A stretch of DNA of 64,000 bases from Pantoea sp. WMus005. Its GTDB lineage: Bacteria; Pseudomonadota; Gammaproteobacteria; Enterobacterales; Enterobacteriaceae. Positions 8,723-18,963 of this stretch are shown here, in pieces. Where the stretch lies: the NCBI RefSeq assembly GCF_013415305.1, contig NZ_JACBXU010000007.1:1-64000 (forward strand). Direction: 5' to 3'. Numbering within the stretch: position 1 is the first letter of the stretch; each line of letters opens with the position of its first letter. The position numbers and the translations under genes are program-made. The notes beneath the pieces were generated by a model, which was not told the origin of the DNA, ran no database searches, and was given only the letters and a program-made list of their open reading frames with translations.

Positions 8723-9418
8723 ATGACCGACAGCTATTATCCCGCACCTTATAGCGGCACCCTGTTTTTCGATGTCAACGAAACCCTGCTGGATACAAAA
8801 GAACTGAACAAGGTGGTCGCGCAGCGTTTCGGCGACAGACCGGAGCGCGCCGAGGCCTGGTTTACTTCGCTTTTGCATCATTCACTGGTCGAGTCAGTGA
8901 CGGGCAGCTGGCATAGCTTTGGTGAAATCGCCGAAGCCGTACTGGAGATGACGGCCACGAGGTACGGCGTCACTCTGCCAGCAGACGCGGCACCACTGTC
9001 TGACATTATTGCGGCCATGCCCGCTCACCCTGACGTAGCCCCTGGCTTGTCTGCATTGCAGCAGCAGGGTTTTACACTGGTTGCGCTGACCAACTCCTCT
9101 GCCGCCCTGGCTGAAAAGCAGCTCAGTTCTGCCGGGCTGGCTCCGCTTTTCAGCCGTATTCTCAGCGTGGAGCAGCCTCAGGTGTATAAACCCGATCTCA
9201 AAGTCTATCAATGGGCCATGAAAGAGATGGGTAAGCCGGTCGCTGAGTGCATGATGGTGGCGGCGCATGGCTGGGATGTCGGCGGAGCAAAACGTGCAGG
9301 AATGAAGACTGCATTTGTCAGCCGTAAGGGACAGGCGCTGTATCCGCTGGCGCCTGCGCCGGATCTGGTTGTCAGCGACATCAGTGCGTTAGCCACTAAG
9401 ATCAAACCGCTCTGCTAA
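8723..9418 (+). CDS. HAD-superfamily hydrolase, haloacid dehalogenase type II-like
   Basis: A 231-residue cytoplasmic protein with the HAD motifs in order: motif I FFDVNETLLD with the nucleophilic Asp, motif II VALTNSS, motif III Lys in YKPDLKVYQWAM, and motif IV in AAHGWDVGGAKRAG. The spacing, the helical cap between motifs I and II and the total length match type II haloacid dehalogenases (DhlB-like). At motif IV the canonical SSNAWD reads AAHGWD, so residues that help the true L-2-haloacid dehalogenases are changed. A different small-molecule hydrolase or phosphatase activity is therefore possible. GGAGG lies seven bases before the ATG. It converges with the arn operon. Confidence 0.8.
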   Translation: MTDSYYPAPYSGTLFFDVNETLLDTKELNKVVAQRFGDRPERAEAWFTSLLHHSLVESVTGSWHSFGEIAEAVLEMTATRYGVTLPADAAPLSDIIAAMPAHPDVAPGLSALQQQGFTLVALTNSSAALAEKQLSSAGLAPLFSRILSVEQPQVYKPDLKVYQWAMKEMGKPVAECMMVAAHGWDVGGAKRAGMKTAFVSRKGQALYPLAPAPDLVVSDISALATKIKPLC

Positions 9419-9446
9419 CCAGCAGTTATCTGTTAATACCAGTACG

Positions 9447-9490
9447 CCTCTTATTAGCGTTAATCGCTGCCCAAAAACGCTAATAAGAGG
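9447..9490. terminator. Strong hairpin between convergent HAD gene and arnF
   Basis: A perfect 15-bp inverted repeat (CCTCTTATTAGCGTT / AACGCTAATAAGAGG) with a 14-base spacer, followed on the plus strand by TAAGTTTT. It lies between two convergent transcription units and probably terminates the HAD transcript, and possibly the arn transcript too. The stems are AT-rich near the loop and the U-tract is imperfect. Confidence 0.5.
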
Positions 9491-9515
9491 TAAGTTTTAT
9501 GGGAAAATACTCATT

Positions 9516-9881
9516 TCAGGGCTTAACCACAATGCACAGCAGACCGATTACAATAATCACCACACCCGACAGGCTATGCCAGCTGAATGCCTCATGGAAT
9601 ACTGGCACACAGACCGCCACCAGCCAGACCAGTACGTAACTCAGACTAAGCAGCGGATAGACCCGGTTGAGCGGAAAATAGTGCAGCGCCCGAATCCAGC
9701 AGAGCATGGAAATGCCATAGGCGCCCAGCCCGGCCAGCAACAGCAAAGCGGGCAGTATGGCGAAGGCGGGCAGCGACGTCAGGCTACTGACATCGGGCAG
9801 ACGTGGCATTGCCCAGCGCATCATTAACTGTGCCGCTGAAACCAGCAGCACGCTGCATGCGACCCACCCGTACCCTTTCAT
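9516..9881 (-). CDS. arnF: ArnF, L-Ara4N-phosphoundecaprenol flippase subunit
   Basis: A 121-residue small multidrug-resistance-type membrane protein with four predicted helices. The family signature WIRALHYFPLNRVYPLLSLSYVLVW is present in part (RALHYFPLNRVYPLLSLSYV). With ArnE it is thought to move undecaprenyl-phosphate-L-Ara4N from the cytoplasmic to the periplasmic face of the inner membrane. Its start overlaps the arnE stop by 4 bases (ATGA). It is the last gene of the seven-gene arn operon and is close to the usual length. Confidence 0.9.
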   Translation of the reverse strand: MKGYGWVACSVLLVSAAQLMMRWAMPRLPDVSSLTSLPAFAILPALLLLAGLGAYGISMLCWIRALHYFPLNRVYPLLSLSYVLVWLVAVCVPVFHEAFSWHSLSGVVIIVIGLLCIVVKP

Positions 9882-10198
9882 AGCTGACTCGCCATCAGCG
9901 CCACACCCGTCACCACCAGCAGCGTGCCCGCAATCTGTCGCAGCGTCAGCCGTTCACGCCAGAGGATGCGTCCGGCCAGCGCAACGAAGATGAAGTTCAG
10001 GCTCAGCATCGGATAGGCCTGGCTGACAGGCACCCGCTGCAGCACCAGCAGCCAGAGGAGCATCGCTATACCCAACAGCAGCACACTCACACCAATCCAG
10101 CTCAGGCGAACCCGCCGCGTTGCCGCGTGGGTCGCCTGTTTCTGGCACAGTTGTGCGCTGCAGCTAAGCAGGCTCACCAATATAATCAGCAGCAGCAT
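9878..10198 (-). CDS. arnE: ArnE, L-Ara4N-phosphoundecaprenol flippase subunit
   Basis: A 106-residue protein with three or four membrane helices of the EamA/SMR fold. LQRVPVSQAYPMLSLNFIFV is the conserved SMR-type motif, and the end (LLVVTGVALMASQ) is typical of ArnE. It is the partner of ArnF in flipping the L-Ara4N lipid carrier. Its ATG (10196-10198) abuts the arnT stop directly and its end overlaps arnF, so translation is tightly coupled. Confidence 0.9.
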   Translation of the reverse strand: MLLLIILVSLLSCSAQLCQKQATHAATRRVRLSWIGVSVLLLGIAMLLWLLVLQRVPVSQAYPMLSLNFIFVALAGRILWRERLTLRQIAGTLLVVTGVALMASQL

Positions 10199-11866
10199 TT
10201 ACTTCATCTGACTGTAATAGAGGCAGACCAGCCTGCCCTGCCGATAGACGGCGTCCGGCACCGGAACATCCTCGCCTATATCACTGTGTGGCGAATCAAA
10301 CAGCAACAGCAATGACACACTTCCCGTGCGGCGATGTTCGGCAAGCCAGCCGCTAAAGTCCGCCTGAGAGACAAAGCGGGATTGCGCGTCCGGGTAGCTC
10401 AGCCCATATTCCAGCTCGCCTTTGGTGTCATAGAAACCGATGTCGCTGCGCTGCAGATGCCAGGCTGCGGCAGAGGCTACGCCAGGATTGTCCGCCAGGA
10501 TAAAGCGGCTGGAGGCCAGACGCTCGCTGATCGTCGAGACAAAGTGCTGCGGCTGTTTGGCATCACGGATTTTGTCCGGAATCGCCGTGCCAATAAACAG
10601 CGCGACGCCCAGCGGGCAAAGCGCAGCCGCCAGCCAGCGGCGTTGTGAAGAGCGGCAGCTGTAGGCACCCACCAGGCCCCAGATGAGAAACGCCAGTGCA
10701 CCCAGCGCCAGTTTCAGCATCTCGTGTGTGGCAAACAGCGGATGATGCGTCACGCTCCAGGGCGCGAGCACCAGCGCAACCGTTGCCAGAGTGAGAATGC
10801 CGAAAATCAGGTTAAGCCAGCCATTCACTTTTAATGCGCGACCAGTACGCTGCGCGGCGTTCAGACCATAGTGTGCCATCAGCAGCGACAGCGGGACAAA
10901 ACAGGGCAGAATGTAGGTCGGCAGCTTGCCTTTTGCCAGGCTGAAAAACAGCACTGGCATCACCGTCCAGCTCAGCAGATAAAGCGCACCCGGATGTTGC
11001 TGACGCTCGCGCCAGCCGGTCATCAATGCGCCCGGTAACAGCGCAAGCCACGGCAGCGTGCCCAGCAGCAGAACCGGCAGGTAATACCAGAAAGGTGCTT
11101 TATGCTGCGCATTGTCTTCCGCAAAGCGCTGGATATGCTCAACCCAGAAGAAGTAGTGCCAGAAATCGGGAGCCTGATGATAGATGGCCAGCGCCCAGGG
11201 GGCGCTGATCGCCGCGGCAGAGAGAACCGCCAGCGGCCCGAAGCAAAGTAGCTCCAGAAGTCTCTTACGCCAAAGCACCCACGGCAGAATCGCCAGCACC
11301 GGCACTGCCAGCGCCAGAAAGCCTTTGGTCATAAACCCCATACCGCAGGCGAGACCCAGCAACAGAAAGCCGCCCGCACGACCAGCGCGTCCGCTCGCCT
11401 CCGTCGCCAGCCAGAAGCTGCACATCGCGGCGGCCAGCCAGAGCATCAGCATCGGGTCGAGCACCGCATAGGTGCCCACGCCATACACCAGCAACGAACT
11501 GAGGAAAATCAGGGAACCAACCGCGGCGGTGCGTGATGAACCAAACAGCCGCCTGCCGAGCCAGTAGATCAGTGCGGCAGTGATCGCCGTTGAGAATATC
11601 GATCCTGCCCGCACGCCAAAGTTGGTGTGGCCAAACAGCCATTGCCCCAGCGAGTTAACCCAGTAGCCAGCAATCGGTTTTTCAAAATAGCGCAGGCCGA
11701 AGAAGTGCGGCGTGACCCAGTTACCGGTTGCCAGCATCTCCCGGCTGATTTCCGCATAGCGGGTCTCATCCGGCTGCCAGAGGTCGCGGAATGTCGGCGG
11801 GATCAGGTAATAGAGAACAAAAAAGCTGAAAAAAAGTAGCCACTTCGTGTTGTTACGTATCCGCAC
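10199..11866 (-). CDS. arnT: ArnT, 4-amino-4-deoxy-L-arabinose lipid A transferase
   Basis: A 555-residue inner-membrane glycosyltransferase of the PMT family (GT83) with about 12-13 hydrophobic helices in its first 420 residues and a periplasmic C-terminal domain. The first periplasmic loop has the PMT signature with acidic residues (DLWQPDETRYAEISREML, then YFEKPIAGYW). It transfers L-Ara4N from undecaprenyl phosphate to lipid A phosphates, which lowers surface charge and gives resistance to polymyxin and cationic peptides. The start overlaps the arnD stop by one base. Length is close to the E. coli protein. Confidence 0.95.
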   Translation of the reverse strand: MRIRNNTKWLLFFSFFVLYYLIPPTFRDLWQPDETRYAEISREMLATGNWVTPHFFGLRYFEKPIAGYWVNSLGQWLFGHTNFGVRAGSIFSTAITAALIYWLGRRLFGSSRTAAVGSLIFLSSLLVYGVGTYAVLDPMLMLWLAAAMCSFWLATEASGRAGRAGGFLLLGLACGMGFMTKGFLALAVPVLAILPWVLWRKRLLELLCFGPLAVLSAAAISAPWALAIYHQAPDFWHYFFWVEHIQRFAEDNAQHKAPFWYYLPVLLLGTLPWLALLPGALMTGWRERQQHPGALYLLSWTVMPVLFFSLAKGKLPTYILPCFVPLSLLMAHYGLNAAQRTGRALKVNGWLNLIFGILTLATVALVLAPWSVTHHPLFATHEMLKLALGALAFLIWGLVGAYSCRSSQRRWLAAALCPLGVALFIGTAIPDKIRDAKQPQHFVSTISERLASSRFILADNPGVASAAAWHLQRSDIGFYDTKGELEYGLSYPDAQSRFVSQADFSGWLAEHRRTGSVSLLLLFDSPHSDIGEDVPVPDAVYRQGRLVCLYYSQMK

Positions 11867-12771
11867 TAGTTTGCCTCTTCAGTCAGTTTCTGGCAGCCCA
11901 GCCACCCTTCCCGTCCAGGGATTTCGCCTCTGACGACCCTGCCCACCGGTAAGGTGCTCAGATCGTCGGGCAGCAGCTCGCTTAATGGGCAGAACTGAAT
12001 GCCATTGCGTGCCGCAGCAGTCAGCAGCTGGTCAAAGTCCGGGTAGCCAATGATCCCCTCGACTTCGGCATGCACGGTGTATACGGCGCCCTCGTCAGAA
12101 GCGAGCATTTTTGCCAGAATATAGTCGTTATAACCTTCTGCGCTGACCTCGCGGCCAACCACTTCATCCCATGTAGGCAACGTCACCGGAATTTGTACGG
12201 TACCGATCTGTCCATCCGGCAGCATGGGCCGGAATGGCCCGGTGCCGCGACAGTCGCTGTTGTAGTTAAAACCAAAATCCTGTTTAGCGGCGATCACCCG
12301 GCCATCGGCGCGCCAGCCTGCGACGGCCGAGCAACTGACAGGATGGCCGAGGATCTCACTCAGCGTTTCGGTGCCGCGCGCTATCTGCTCCACCAGCTTA
12401 TCCTGCGGCCAGACGCCCGCCCAGGTCTGCCAGGCAAAATGGTCCCAGGCGTGCAGGCCCATCTCGTGATAGCGGGCGGTATCCTGAATGACATGCCGCA
12501 AGCCTCGTCCCATCAGCTTTCCCGGCCAGGCCGTTCCGGCGAGGAGAATATCCCAGCCATAGAGGGACGCAGCGCGTGATCGCAGCATCTTCACGAGAAA
12601 TGCAGGTTTCACCAGCCGCCAGAGATGGCGGCCCATGTTGTCCGGTCCTACGCTGAAAAAAAAACTGGCCCGCACCGCATGACGCTGGAACAGCTCAAGC
12701 AGCGCCGGCACACCCTGCTTCGTGCCGCGCCAGGTATCTACGTCAATCCGCAGACCGATCTTCTTCATCAC
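11866..12771 (-). CDS. arnD: ArnD, undecaprenyl phosphate-L-Ara4FN deformylase
   Basis: A 301-residue NodB-homology (carbohydrate esterase 4-like) deacetylase-fold protein. The early metal-site region reads [18 protein letters not shown], with later blocks HAWDHFAWQ and YTVHAEVEG. It removes the formyl group from undecaprenyl-phosphate-L-Ara4FN at the inner membrane before flipping. It overlaps arnA by 4 bases and arnT by 1. Length matches the family (about 300). Confidence 0.95.
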   Translation of the reverse strand: MMKKIGLRIDVDTWRGTKQGVPALLELFQRHAVRASFFFSVGPDNMGRHLWRLVKPAFLVKMLRSRAASLYGWDILLAGTAWPGKLMGRGLRHVIQDTARYHEMGLHAWDHFAWQTWAGVWPQDKLVEQIARGTETLSEILGHPVSCSAVAGWRADGRVIAAKQDFGFNYNSDCRGTGPFRPMLPDGQIGTVQIPVTLPTWDEVVGREVSAEGYNDYILAKMLASDEGAVYTVHAEVEGIIGYPDFDQLLTAAARNGIQFCPLSELLPDDLSTLPVGRVVRGEIPGREGWLGCQKLTEEAN

Positions 12772-14747
12772 TTATCAGCCTGTTGCTCAATGGTGCGCAG
12801 GAAGAAGTCGAGCGTGTTGTCGATAGTGACATCCATGGTCACAGTCGGCGTCCAGCAAAGTAAGCGACGCGCATTGCGGATAGCGGGCTTGCGGTGTTCG
12901 ACATCCTGATAACCTTTGCCATAGTAACTGCTGCTTTCTACTTCGCGGAAACCGGCAAACGGCGGGAACTGGCTGCGCAGCGGGTGGCGTTCGAAGCTTT
13001 CCAGCAGCTGCTCCGCCAGCTCTTTGATACTGGCTTCGTTGTCCGGGTTACCGATATTGATGATCTGCCCATCACAATTCTGCTGTTTGTTTTCGATGAT
13101 GCGGAACAGTGCTTCAACACCATCGCTGATGTCAGTAAAGCAGCGCTTCTGCTTGCCGCCGTCGATCAGCTTAATCGGTGAGCCTTCCACCAGGTTGAGG
13201 ATAAGCTGAGTGATCGCACGGGAACTGCCGATACGCGCCGCATTGAGGTTATCCAGACGCGGCCCCATCCAGTTGAACGGACGGAACAGGGTAAAGCGCA
13301 GTCCCTCTTTTTCGCCATACGCCCAGATCACGCGGTCCAGCAGCTGCTTGGATACGGAGTAGATCCAGCGCTGTTTGTTGATCGGCCCGACCACCAGATT
13401 AGAGGTATCCTCATCAAAGCTGTCATCGGTACACATGCCGTAGACTTCTGAAGTGGAGGGGAAAATGATGCGTTTTTGATACTTCACACAGTCGCGGATG
13501 ATTTTCAGATTTTCTTCGAAATCGAGTTCAAACACGCGCAGCGGATTGCGGGTGTACTCAATCGGCGTAGCGATCGCCACCAGCGGCAGGATGACGTCAC
13601 ATTTTTTGATGTGATACTCAATCCATTCGGAATGAATAGCGATATCACCTTCGACAAAATGGAAGCGCGGATGATCCAGGAAGCGACTGATAGCGTCTGA
13701 ACTGATATCCAGACCATAGACTTCAAAATGCTCATCCTGTAACAAACGTTCGGTGAGATGGTTACCGATAAAGCCGTTAACGCCGAGGATTAACACACGG
13801 GTACGACGCTGCAAGGCCGACTGCGGTTTTGAATAGAGCAGTGCGCCAGGCACCATGCCCAGACTCTGTGCCAGCTGGCTGCCGTTCATGTAGACGCCAT
13901 GATCAGATTGTCCAGTCTGGATTTCCAGCGCGCCCTCGCCACAGGCGATAAGGAACGGTTGTTTAGAGAGCACGGTGCCTGGCTTCGCCTGATGTTGCTG
14001 CGGATGAACCCGGCTCTTCCAGACGATAAATTTAACCGAACCGGCAAAGGCGAAGGCACCCGGCCACGGATCGGTAACCGCTCTGACCAGATTGTGAATC
14101 GTCTCAGCAGGCTGATTCCAGTCAATACGGCCATCTTCGGCCGTGCGACGGCCCACACGGGTTGCCTGACTCTCATCCTGCGGCCACTCACTGACCTCAC
14201 CCTTACGCAGGCGAGGTAATACATCGTTCAGCAACTGCTCTGCGGCCTGGGTCAGTTTGCGATGCAGCGTCAGCGCGTTGTCCGGATCCACAATCGCCAC
14301 CGTCTGCTGCGCCAGAATATTACCGGCATCCGCGCGCGTCACCATGCGATGCAGCGTCACGCCCGTCTCACGCTCGCCGTTGACCAGCGCCCAGTTCAGC
14401 GGTGCACGGCCACGGTATTTTGGCAGCAGTGAACCGTGCAGGTTAAAAGCTCCCTTTTCAGCGCATTGCAGGATTTCATCGCTCAGCAGATGGCGATAAT
14501 AGAAGGAGAAGATCATCTCTGGCGCCATGGTGCGGATGCGGTCAAGCCAGATCGGGTGATTCGCCTCATCCGGTGCATAGACCGGAATACCGTGCTCGGC
14601 CGCCAGACGGGCTACTGAGCCGAAAAAGTGATTTTCGGTCGCCACATCATTGTGCGTAAAAATGGCGGTAATCTCATAGCCTGCATTCAGCAGCGCATTG
14701 ATGCCGACACAGCCCATGTCGTGATAGGCGAAAACAACGGTCTTCAT
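12768..14747 (-). CDS. arnA: ArnA, bifunctional UDP-L-Ara4N formyltransferase / UDP-GlcA decarboxylase
   Basis: A 659-residue two-domain enzyme. The N-terminal formyltransferase (about 1-300) has the catalytic residues of the family in place: Asn102 and His104 in [19 protein letters not shown], and Asp140 in TRADAGN. The C-terminal domain (about 315-659) is an NAD-dependent SDR-type decarboxylase, with the nucleotide-binding motif [10 protein letters not shown] and the STSEVYG active-site segment. It makes UDP-Ara4O from UDP-glucuronate and later formylates UDP-L-Ara4N. It overlaps arnC and arnD by 4 bases each. Confidence 0.96.
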   Translation of the reverse strand: MKTVVFAYHDMGCVGINALLNAGYEITAIFTHNDVATENHFFGSVARLAAEHGIPVYAPDEANHPIWLDRIRTMAPEMIFSFYYRHLLSDEILQCAEKGAFNLHGSLLPKYRGRAPLNWALVNGERETGVTLHRMVTRADAGNILAQQTVAIVDPDNALTLHRKLTQAAEQLLNDVLPRLRKGEVSEWPQDESQATRVGRRTAEDGRIDWNQPAETIHNLVRAVTDPWPGAFAFAGSVKFIVWKSRVHPQQHQAKPGTVLSKQPFLIACGEGALEIQTGQSDHGVYMNGSQLAQSLGMVPGALLYSKPQSALQRRTRVLILGVNGFIGNHLTERLLQDEHFEVYGLDISSDAISRFLDHPRFHFVEGDIAIHSEWIEYHIKKCDVILPLVAIATPIEYTRNPLRVFELDFEENLKIIRDCVKYQKRIIFPSTSEVYGMCTDDSFDEDTSNLVVGPINKQRWIYSVSKQLLDRVIWAYGEKEGLRFTLFRPFNWMGPRLDNLNAARIGSSRAITQLILNLVEGSPIKLIDGGKQKRCFTDISDGVEALFRIIENKQQNCDGQIINIGNPDNEASIKELAEQLLESFERHPLRSQFPPFAGFREVESSSYYGKGYQDVEHRKPAIRNARRLLCWTPTVTMDVTIDNTLDFFLRTIEQQADK

Positions 14748-15727
14748 GATTGAGTATCCTGTACTGAAGGCTCTTCTGGAGCCTGAACAATGCGTTGAAC
14801 GAAATAGCGCGGACGCGCCCGAACGTCGTTATAAATGCGCCCGATGTACTCTCCGAGCAGTCCCATACCCACAAACTGGGCACCGATGAACATGAACAGG
14901 ACGGCGAACAACACGAAGACGCCGTCTCCCGCCCACGCCGCACCAAAGAAAAGTCGCAGTACGATAAGCACCAGCGAGAAGGCGAAGCCGGAGAGCGCAA
15001 TCAGGCTCCCCACCACGCTGAGCAATCGCAATGGCGTAGTGGTCAGGCAGGTCACGAGGTCGTACATCAGGTTGATCAGGCGCATAAAGCTGTATTTCGA
15101 ATCACCAAAGGCCCGCTCGGCGTGGATCACCGGCAGCTCAATGGTGTGTCGGGCAAAGGTGTTGGCCAGAATCGGAATGAAGGTGCTGCGTTCATGGCAG
15201 TTGAGCATCGCCTCGACGATGTGGCGACGATAGGCGCGCAGCATGCAGCCATAATCTCCCATCGCTTTGCCGGTAACCCGCTGAATGAGGTGATTGAGCG
15301 TGCGCGATGCCTTGCGCCGGAACCAGGTGTCCTGGCGCTGCTGCCGGACGGTGCCCACCACGTCATACCCCTGACGCGCGGCATCGACAAGGCGCGGGAT
15401 CTCTTCCGGCGGGTTCTGCAGATCGGCATCCAGCGTAACAATCAGATCGCCACGAACCTGACTGAAACCGGCCATGATGGCGGAGTGCTGACCGTAGTTG
15501 CGGTTGAGCAGCACACCTTTTATCCGGCTGCCGGGAACGACTGAGGCCTGTTCAATCAGTTCGGCTGAACGATCACTGCTGCCGTCATCCACCAGCAGAA
15601 TTTCATACGCAATATTGATGGCGTCACAGGCGGCGGTGGTGCGGTTAAGCAGCTCCGGCAGGCTTTGCTCCTCGTTATAGACCGGGATGACCAAGGAGAG
15701 CATATTGATCGGTTTGATATCGCGCAT
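14744..15727 (-). CDS. arnC: ArnC, undecaprenyl-phosphate L-Ara4FN transferase
   Basis: A 327-residue GT2-family glycosyltransferase. The N-terminal GT-A domain begins [17 protein letters not shown] and carries the DXD-type region [17 protein letters not shown]. Two C-terminal hydrophobic helices (about 235-300) hold it in the inner membrane. It moves L-Ara4FN onto undecaprenyl phosphate. I chose the ATG at 15725-15727 because homologues begin just before the IKPI segment; an earlier ATG at 15748 would overlap arnB and add seven residues. It overlaps arnA by 4 bases. Confidence 0.94.
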   Translation of the reverse strand: MRDIKPINMLSLVIPVYNEEQSLPELLNRTTAACDAINIAYEILLVDDGSSDRSAELIEQASVVPGSRIKGVLLNRNYGQHSAIMAGFSQVRGDLIVTLDADLQNPPEEIPRLVDAARQGYDVVGTVRQQRQDTWFRRKASRTLNHLIQRVTGKAMGDYGCMLRAYRRHIVEAMLNCHERSTFIPILANTFARHTIELPVIHAERAFGDSKYSFMRLINLMYDLVTCLTTTPLRLLSVVGSLIALSGFAFSLVLIVLRLFFGAAWAGDGVFVLFAVLFMFIGAQFVGMGLLGEYIGRIYNDVRARPRYFVQRIVQAPEEPSVQDTQS

Positions 15728-15728
15728 C

Positions 15729-16865
15729 TCAGGCTCCCGCAATGTCATGTAAAGCCTGAATCACTCGCTCGACATCCTGATCCGTCATTGACGGAAACAG
15801 TGGGATCGAACACATCTGCTGGCTGTTAAGTTCACTGGCGGGCAGACGTAAGTCGGGATAGTGCTCGCGGTAATATCTGTGGGTATGCGCCGCACGGAAA
15901 TGCAGACCGCTGCCAATATCCCGCGTCTTCAAAGCCTGCATGAAGGCATCGCGCGACAGGCCGCAGCGCTGTTCATCAATGCGGATAATAAACAGGTGCC
16001 AGGCATGCTGATGTGGCCAGGCAGGCAACGCCAGCGGTTCAAATGGCAGCGTGCGCAGCGCGTCAAGATAGCGTTCAGCAATCTCACGGCGGCGGGCAAT
16101 AAAGCCCGGTAATTTCTGTAACTGCACCAGCGCAATAGCTGCGCTGATATCCGGCAGATTATATTTAAAGCCCGGCATCATCACTTCGGCCTGCGGCAGA
16201 CGTCCCTGGGTCTGGCGGTCAAACGCATCCACCGCCAGGCCATGAAACTTCAGGCTGCGGATACGATCGGCGAGAGCGGCGTCATCAGTCACCACCAGGC
16301 CCCCTTCCGCGCAGGTAATATTTTTGATGGCGTGGAAAGAGAAAATAGCGGTACCGCGATGCCCGACCGGCTTTTCGCAATAAGTGGTGCCCACCGCGTG
16401 AGCCGCATCTTCGATGATGGCGATGCCATGCTGCTCAGCCAGTTGATAAATTGGGTCGAGATCGGCAGGCGCACCGGCGTAATGCACCGGAATGATGGCG
16501 CGGGTGCAGGGTGTTATCGCCAGGGCTATCCGTTCCGGCGTGACCATCAGGTTATCTGGATCGACATCAATCATCACCGGCGTGGCGCCCAGCAAGGTGA
16601 TCAGGTTAAGGGTAGAGACCCAGGTCATGGACGGCGTGATCACCTCATCGCCTGGCCCGATTCCCATCGCCATCAACGTGACATGCATGCCCGCCGTGGC
16701 TGAACTCACCGCAATGGCGTGCTGGTTGCCGGTCAGCTTAACAAAGGCCTGCTCCAGCTCGGCGCATTTTGCGCCAGTTGTTATCCACCCAGAGTCAAAT
16801 ACCGCTTTAACAGCAGCTAGCTCTTCATCACCAAATGAAGGGCGGGAAAATGGCAAAAATTCCAT
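15729..16865 (-). CDS. arnB: ArnB, UDP-Ara4O aminotransferase
   Basis: A 378-residue PLP-dependent enzyme of the DegT/DnrJ/EryC1 family. The PLP lysine is Lys181 in [15 protein letters not shown], and [10 protein letters not shown] supplies the Asp that contacts the pyridine nitrogen. It transfers an amino group from glutamate to UDP-4-keto-pentose to make UDP-L-Ara4N. First gene of arnBCADTEF; GCAGGAG lies ahead of its ATG on the minus strand. A PmrA-box-like site lies 177 bases upstream. Confidence 0.95.
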   Translation of the reverse strand: MEFLPFSRPSFGDEELAAVKAVFDSGWITTGAKCAELEQAFVKLTGNQHAIAVSSATAGMHVTLMAMGIGPGDEVITPSMTWVSTLNLITLLGATPVMIDVDPDNLMVTPERIALAITPCTRAIIPVHYAGAPADLDPIYQLAEQHGIAIIEDAAHAVGTTYCEKPVGHRGTAIFSFHAIKNITCAEGGLVVTDDAALADRIRSLKFHGLAVDAFDRQTQGRLPQAEVMMPGFKYNLPDISAAIALVQLQKLPGFIARRREIAERYLDALRTLPFEPLALPAWPHQHAWHLFIIRIDEQRCGLSRDAFMQALKTRDIGSGLHFRAAHTHRYYREHYPDLRLPASELNSQQMCSIPLFPSMTDQDVERVIQALHDIAGA

Positions 16866-17574
16866 GCTAAAACTCCTGCAGATCTAACCTATAAGCTGTC
16901 GCATGTTGTTAATCAGGGACAACGCCGGAATAAGAAAAGAAAAAGCACATTATCAACATCCGGCTATGGTGTTATTGACACCACGTTTTCCCTTTATGGA
17001 ATTAAGGTTACCGGACCGCTAATACAAACTACCGTATGAAACTTAACTGAACATTAAATGAATAGCGTGAATGACAATAAAATCAAGGAGCAGTGAGTTA
17101 AGGGTTTCCGAAAAAGTTCATTATTAAATTGCCGATAGTGATTCTGACCTCAACTCTTTGTGATTTATTTATAATTTGTTTAAAAAGAGCTGATCCTTAC
17201 TGTCATCAGGCCAGGAATCAGCACATCAGAGAAAAGTGACTTACTGATGAAAAAAATAAATTAATGATTTTATAGAGTATTTTTACTATTCCGATCCTGC
17301 TTTTATATTTGCAGAATATTTGAAAAAAATAGCACCCCGCTCATTCCAGGCAAATCACAGCGTAATAATAGCGTCTTAATGTATTCTTAATATTGTTAGT
17401 TATTAATACTCCGCCCTCACAATAATCATGACACTTTGGTGAATCTCTGGTGACAGTCAGTTAACATCTGTCAGATTATCTGTGCCTGCAGGGTAAAAAC
17501 AGTACTGAAAAAAGTGAATAAGATCGCGGTTTCAGGCGTTAACGTTTGGTCTGCCTAATAAAGAGAAAATAGTG
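16866..17574. other. Divergent intergenic region arnB / yceI-like gene
   Basis: About 700 bases with no gene. It must contain the arn promoter on the minus strand (a PmrA-box-like element is listed separately) and the promoter of the YceI-family gene on the plus strand. The central part is AT-rich. No other RNA gene or repeat stands out. Confidence 0.5.
17019..17058 (-). promoter_or_regulatory. PmrA (BasR) box-like site and arn promoter
   Basis: On the minus strand TTTAAT-GTTCA-GTTAAG (17058 down to 17042) matches the PmrA half-site pattern HTTAAK-N5-YTTAAK except for one base in the second half. A -10-like TATTAG (17024-17019) follows 17 bases later, so the second half-site occupies the -35 position, as in known PmrA-activated promoters. 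This would place the arn operon under PmrAB control, as in other enterobacteria. The pmrAB genes are not in this window. Confidence 0.6.
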
Positions 17575-18144
17575 ATGATACGTACCGCCTGTTTATGTAC
17601 TCTGTTCGCCCTGTTCAGCCCGGTGCTTTATGCCGCACCGGTAACCTATGCCATAACGCCCGATAAAACATCGATTGGCCTCTCATGGCGCGCTTTTGGT
17701 CACGACTTTTCGCAGGCCAGATTGCAGGGCGTAACCGGCATGGTGACGCTCAATCCTGAAGAGGATCATGACGACCGCATTGAAGTGAATATTCCGGTGG
17801 GAACGCTGGTGGCTTCGAATAGCCTGTTAACCTGGCAACTGAAAAGTGACCTGTTTTTTGATGCAGAACGTTACCCACAGATTCACTTTGTGAGCAGCCG
17901 CGTTGCCTCACTGGGTGACGGTAATTACCGGATTTTTGGCGTACTGACGGTTAAAAACGTCAGCCGGCCAGTGGTGATGCTGGCCTCGCTGGACAGCGGA
18001 AAGACAATTGACCCGGCGTCTCGAGCGCTGGCGCTGCATGCCTCCACAGCTATCTCGCGTTCTGCCTTTGGCATGGATCGACTGGTCGGTGTGGTTGATG
18101 ACCGCGTAAACATCGCGCTGACCATTACCGCGCAATCCAGATAA
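17575..18144 (+). CDS. YceI-family periplasmic protein
   Basis: A 189-residue protein with a signal peptide (MIRTACLCTLFALFSPVLYA) and one YceI lipocalin-like domain. Features include VTYAITPDKTSIGLSW at the start, then the FDAERYPQIHFVS block and the LTVKNVSRPV strand, all typical of the family. YceI proteins bind isoprenoid-like or amphiphilic ligands; the physiological role is poorly known. The GTG three bases upstream is an alternative start; ATG was preferred. It converges with the sigma/anti-sigma operon. Confidence 0.85.
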   Translation: MIRTACLCTLFALFSPVLYAAPVTYAITPDKTSIGLSWRAFGHDFSQARLQGVTGMVTLNPEEDHDDRIEVNIPVGTLVASNSLLTWQLKSDLFFDAERYPQIHFVSSRVASLGDGNYRIFGVLTVKNVSRPVVMLASLDSGKTIDPASRALALHASTAISRSAFGMDRLVGVVDDRVNIALTITAQSR

Positions 18145-18177
18145 CCTTGTTGCAGTCTCCGCTGCGGGAAAGCCGGT

Positions 18178-18963
18178 TTAACTGAGCGCGGTCTGCAATG
18201 TTTCTGCTGTGGCAGCCAGCTGGGCCGGTGGATTGCGGCCAATCAGCACATACTGATAGCCGTCACGCTTCCACCATGCCAGTTGCATGCCGTGGCGTTG
18301 TTCACGGGTAATCGGGTTCGTATCGTGCGGCGCGGGCGAGATACAGAGCGCCATCGGGCCATAATCTGCGTGCAGCCAGGCAATCTGCGCGATGGACGTC
18401 CGTTCGTATCGCAGGATCCGCACCATTTTCAGTTCAGCCCCTGGCAGGTGCAGTTGCTGCGGGTGCAGCTGCAATCCCAGATCGAGTCGGGTACGGTCCA
18501 GGCCTCTCTGCAGCATAGCGGCGTCATTGAGCGTATCAGCCAGCGTTTCAGCACTGTAAAGTGACATATAGCGTGCTTCCAGATCGCGGATATTCTGGCT
18601 TTCCTCTTTCTCATCATCTGACGGTCTTGCCATAAAACCGATGCTGCTGCCCACCAGCAAAAAGCTGACTGATGCCGCAATCAGTGCCCGGCGGCTGTAG
18701 CCTTTAGCGGGTATCGGCGCAGGTGTCGGGATGTCCGCCAGTTGCTGTGCCATTCTTGCCTGGGGTGCCTGTTCCAGTAGCGGCGCAAAAGCCTGCTCAA
18801 AATCGAGACTACTGTGCTGGAGTTGTTCTACCCGCGCGGCCAGTTCCGCATCCTCCGCCATCGCCTGCTCAAACTGCGCGGCTTCCTGCGGGGTCATCTC
18901 ACCATCCAGCCAGGCGACTATCGCCTCATCGCGCCACGGTGGCGTAAAAGTTTCCCTGTTCAT
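18178..18963 (-). CDS. Membrane anti-sigma factor
   Basis: A 261-residue protein with one membrane segment at about residues 93-112 (ALIAASVSFLLVGSSIGFMA). The cytoplasmic N-terminus has the anti-sigma pattern EAIVAWLDGEMTPQEAAQFE and no zinc-finger HxxxCxxC. The periplasmic C-terminal half is family-specific. It should sequester the ECF sigma factor encoded just upstream, with which it overlaps by 4 bases. Signal and regulon are unknown. Confidence 0.8.
   Translation of the reverse strand: MNRETFTPPWRDEAIVAWLDGEMTPQEAAQFEQAMAEDAELAARVEQLQHSSLDFEQAFAPLLEQAPQARMAQQLADIPTPAPIPAKGYSRRALIAASVSFLLVGSSIGFMARPSDDEKEESQNIRDLEARYMSLYSAETLADTLNDAAMLQRGLDRTRLDLGLQLHPQQLHLPGAELKMVRILRYERTSIAQIAWLHADYGPMALCISPAPHDTNPITREQRHGMQLAWWKRDGYQYVLIGRNPPAQLAATAETLQTALS

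Noticed and set aside
16242..16703. Plus-strand 153-codon frame over arnB
   Set aside because: It is antisense to arnB and has no domain or signal features of its own.
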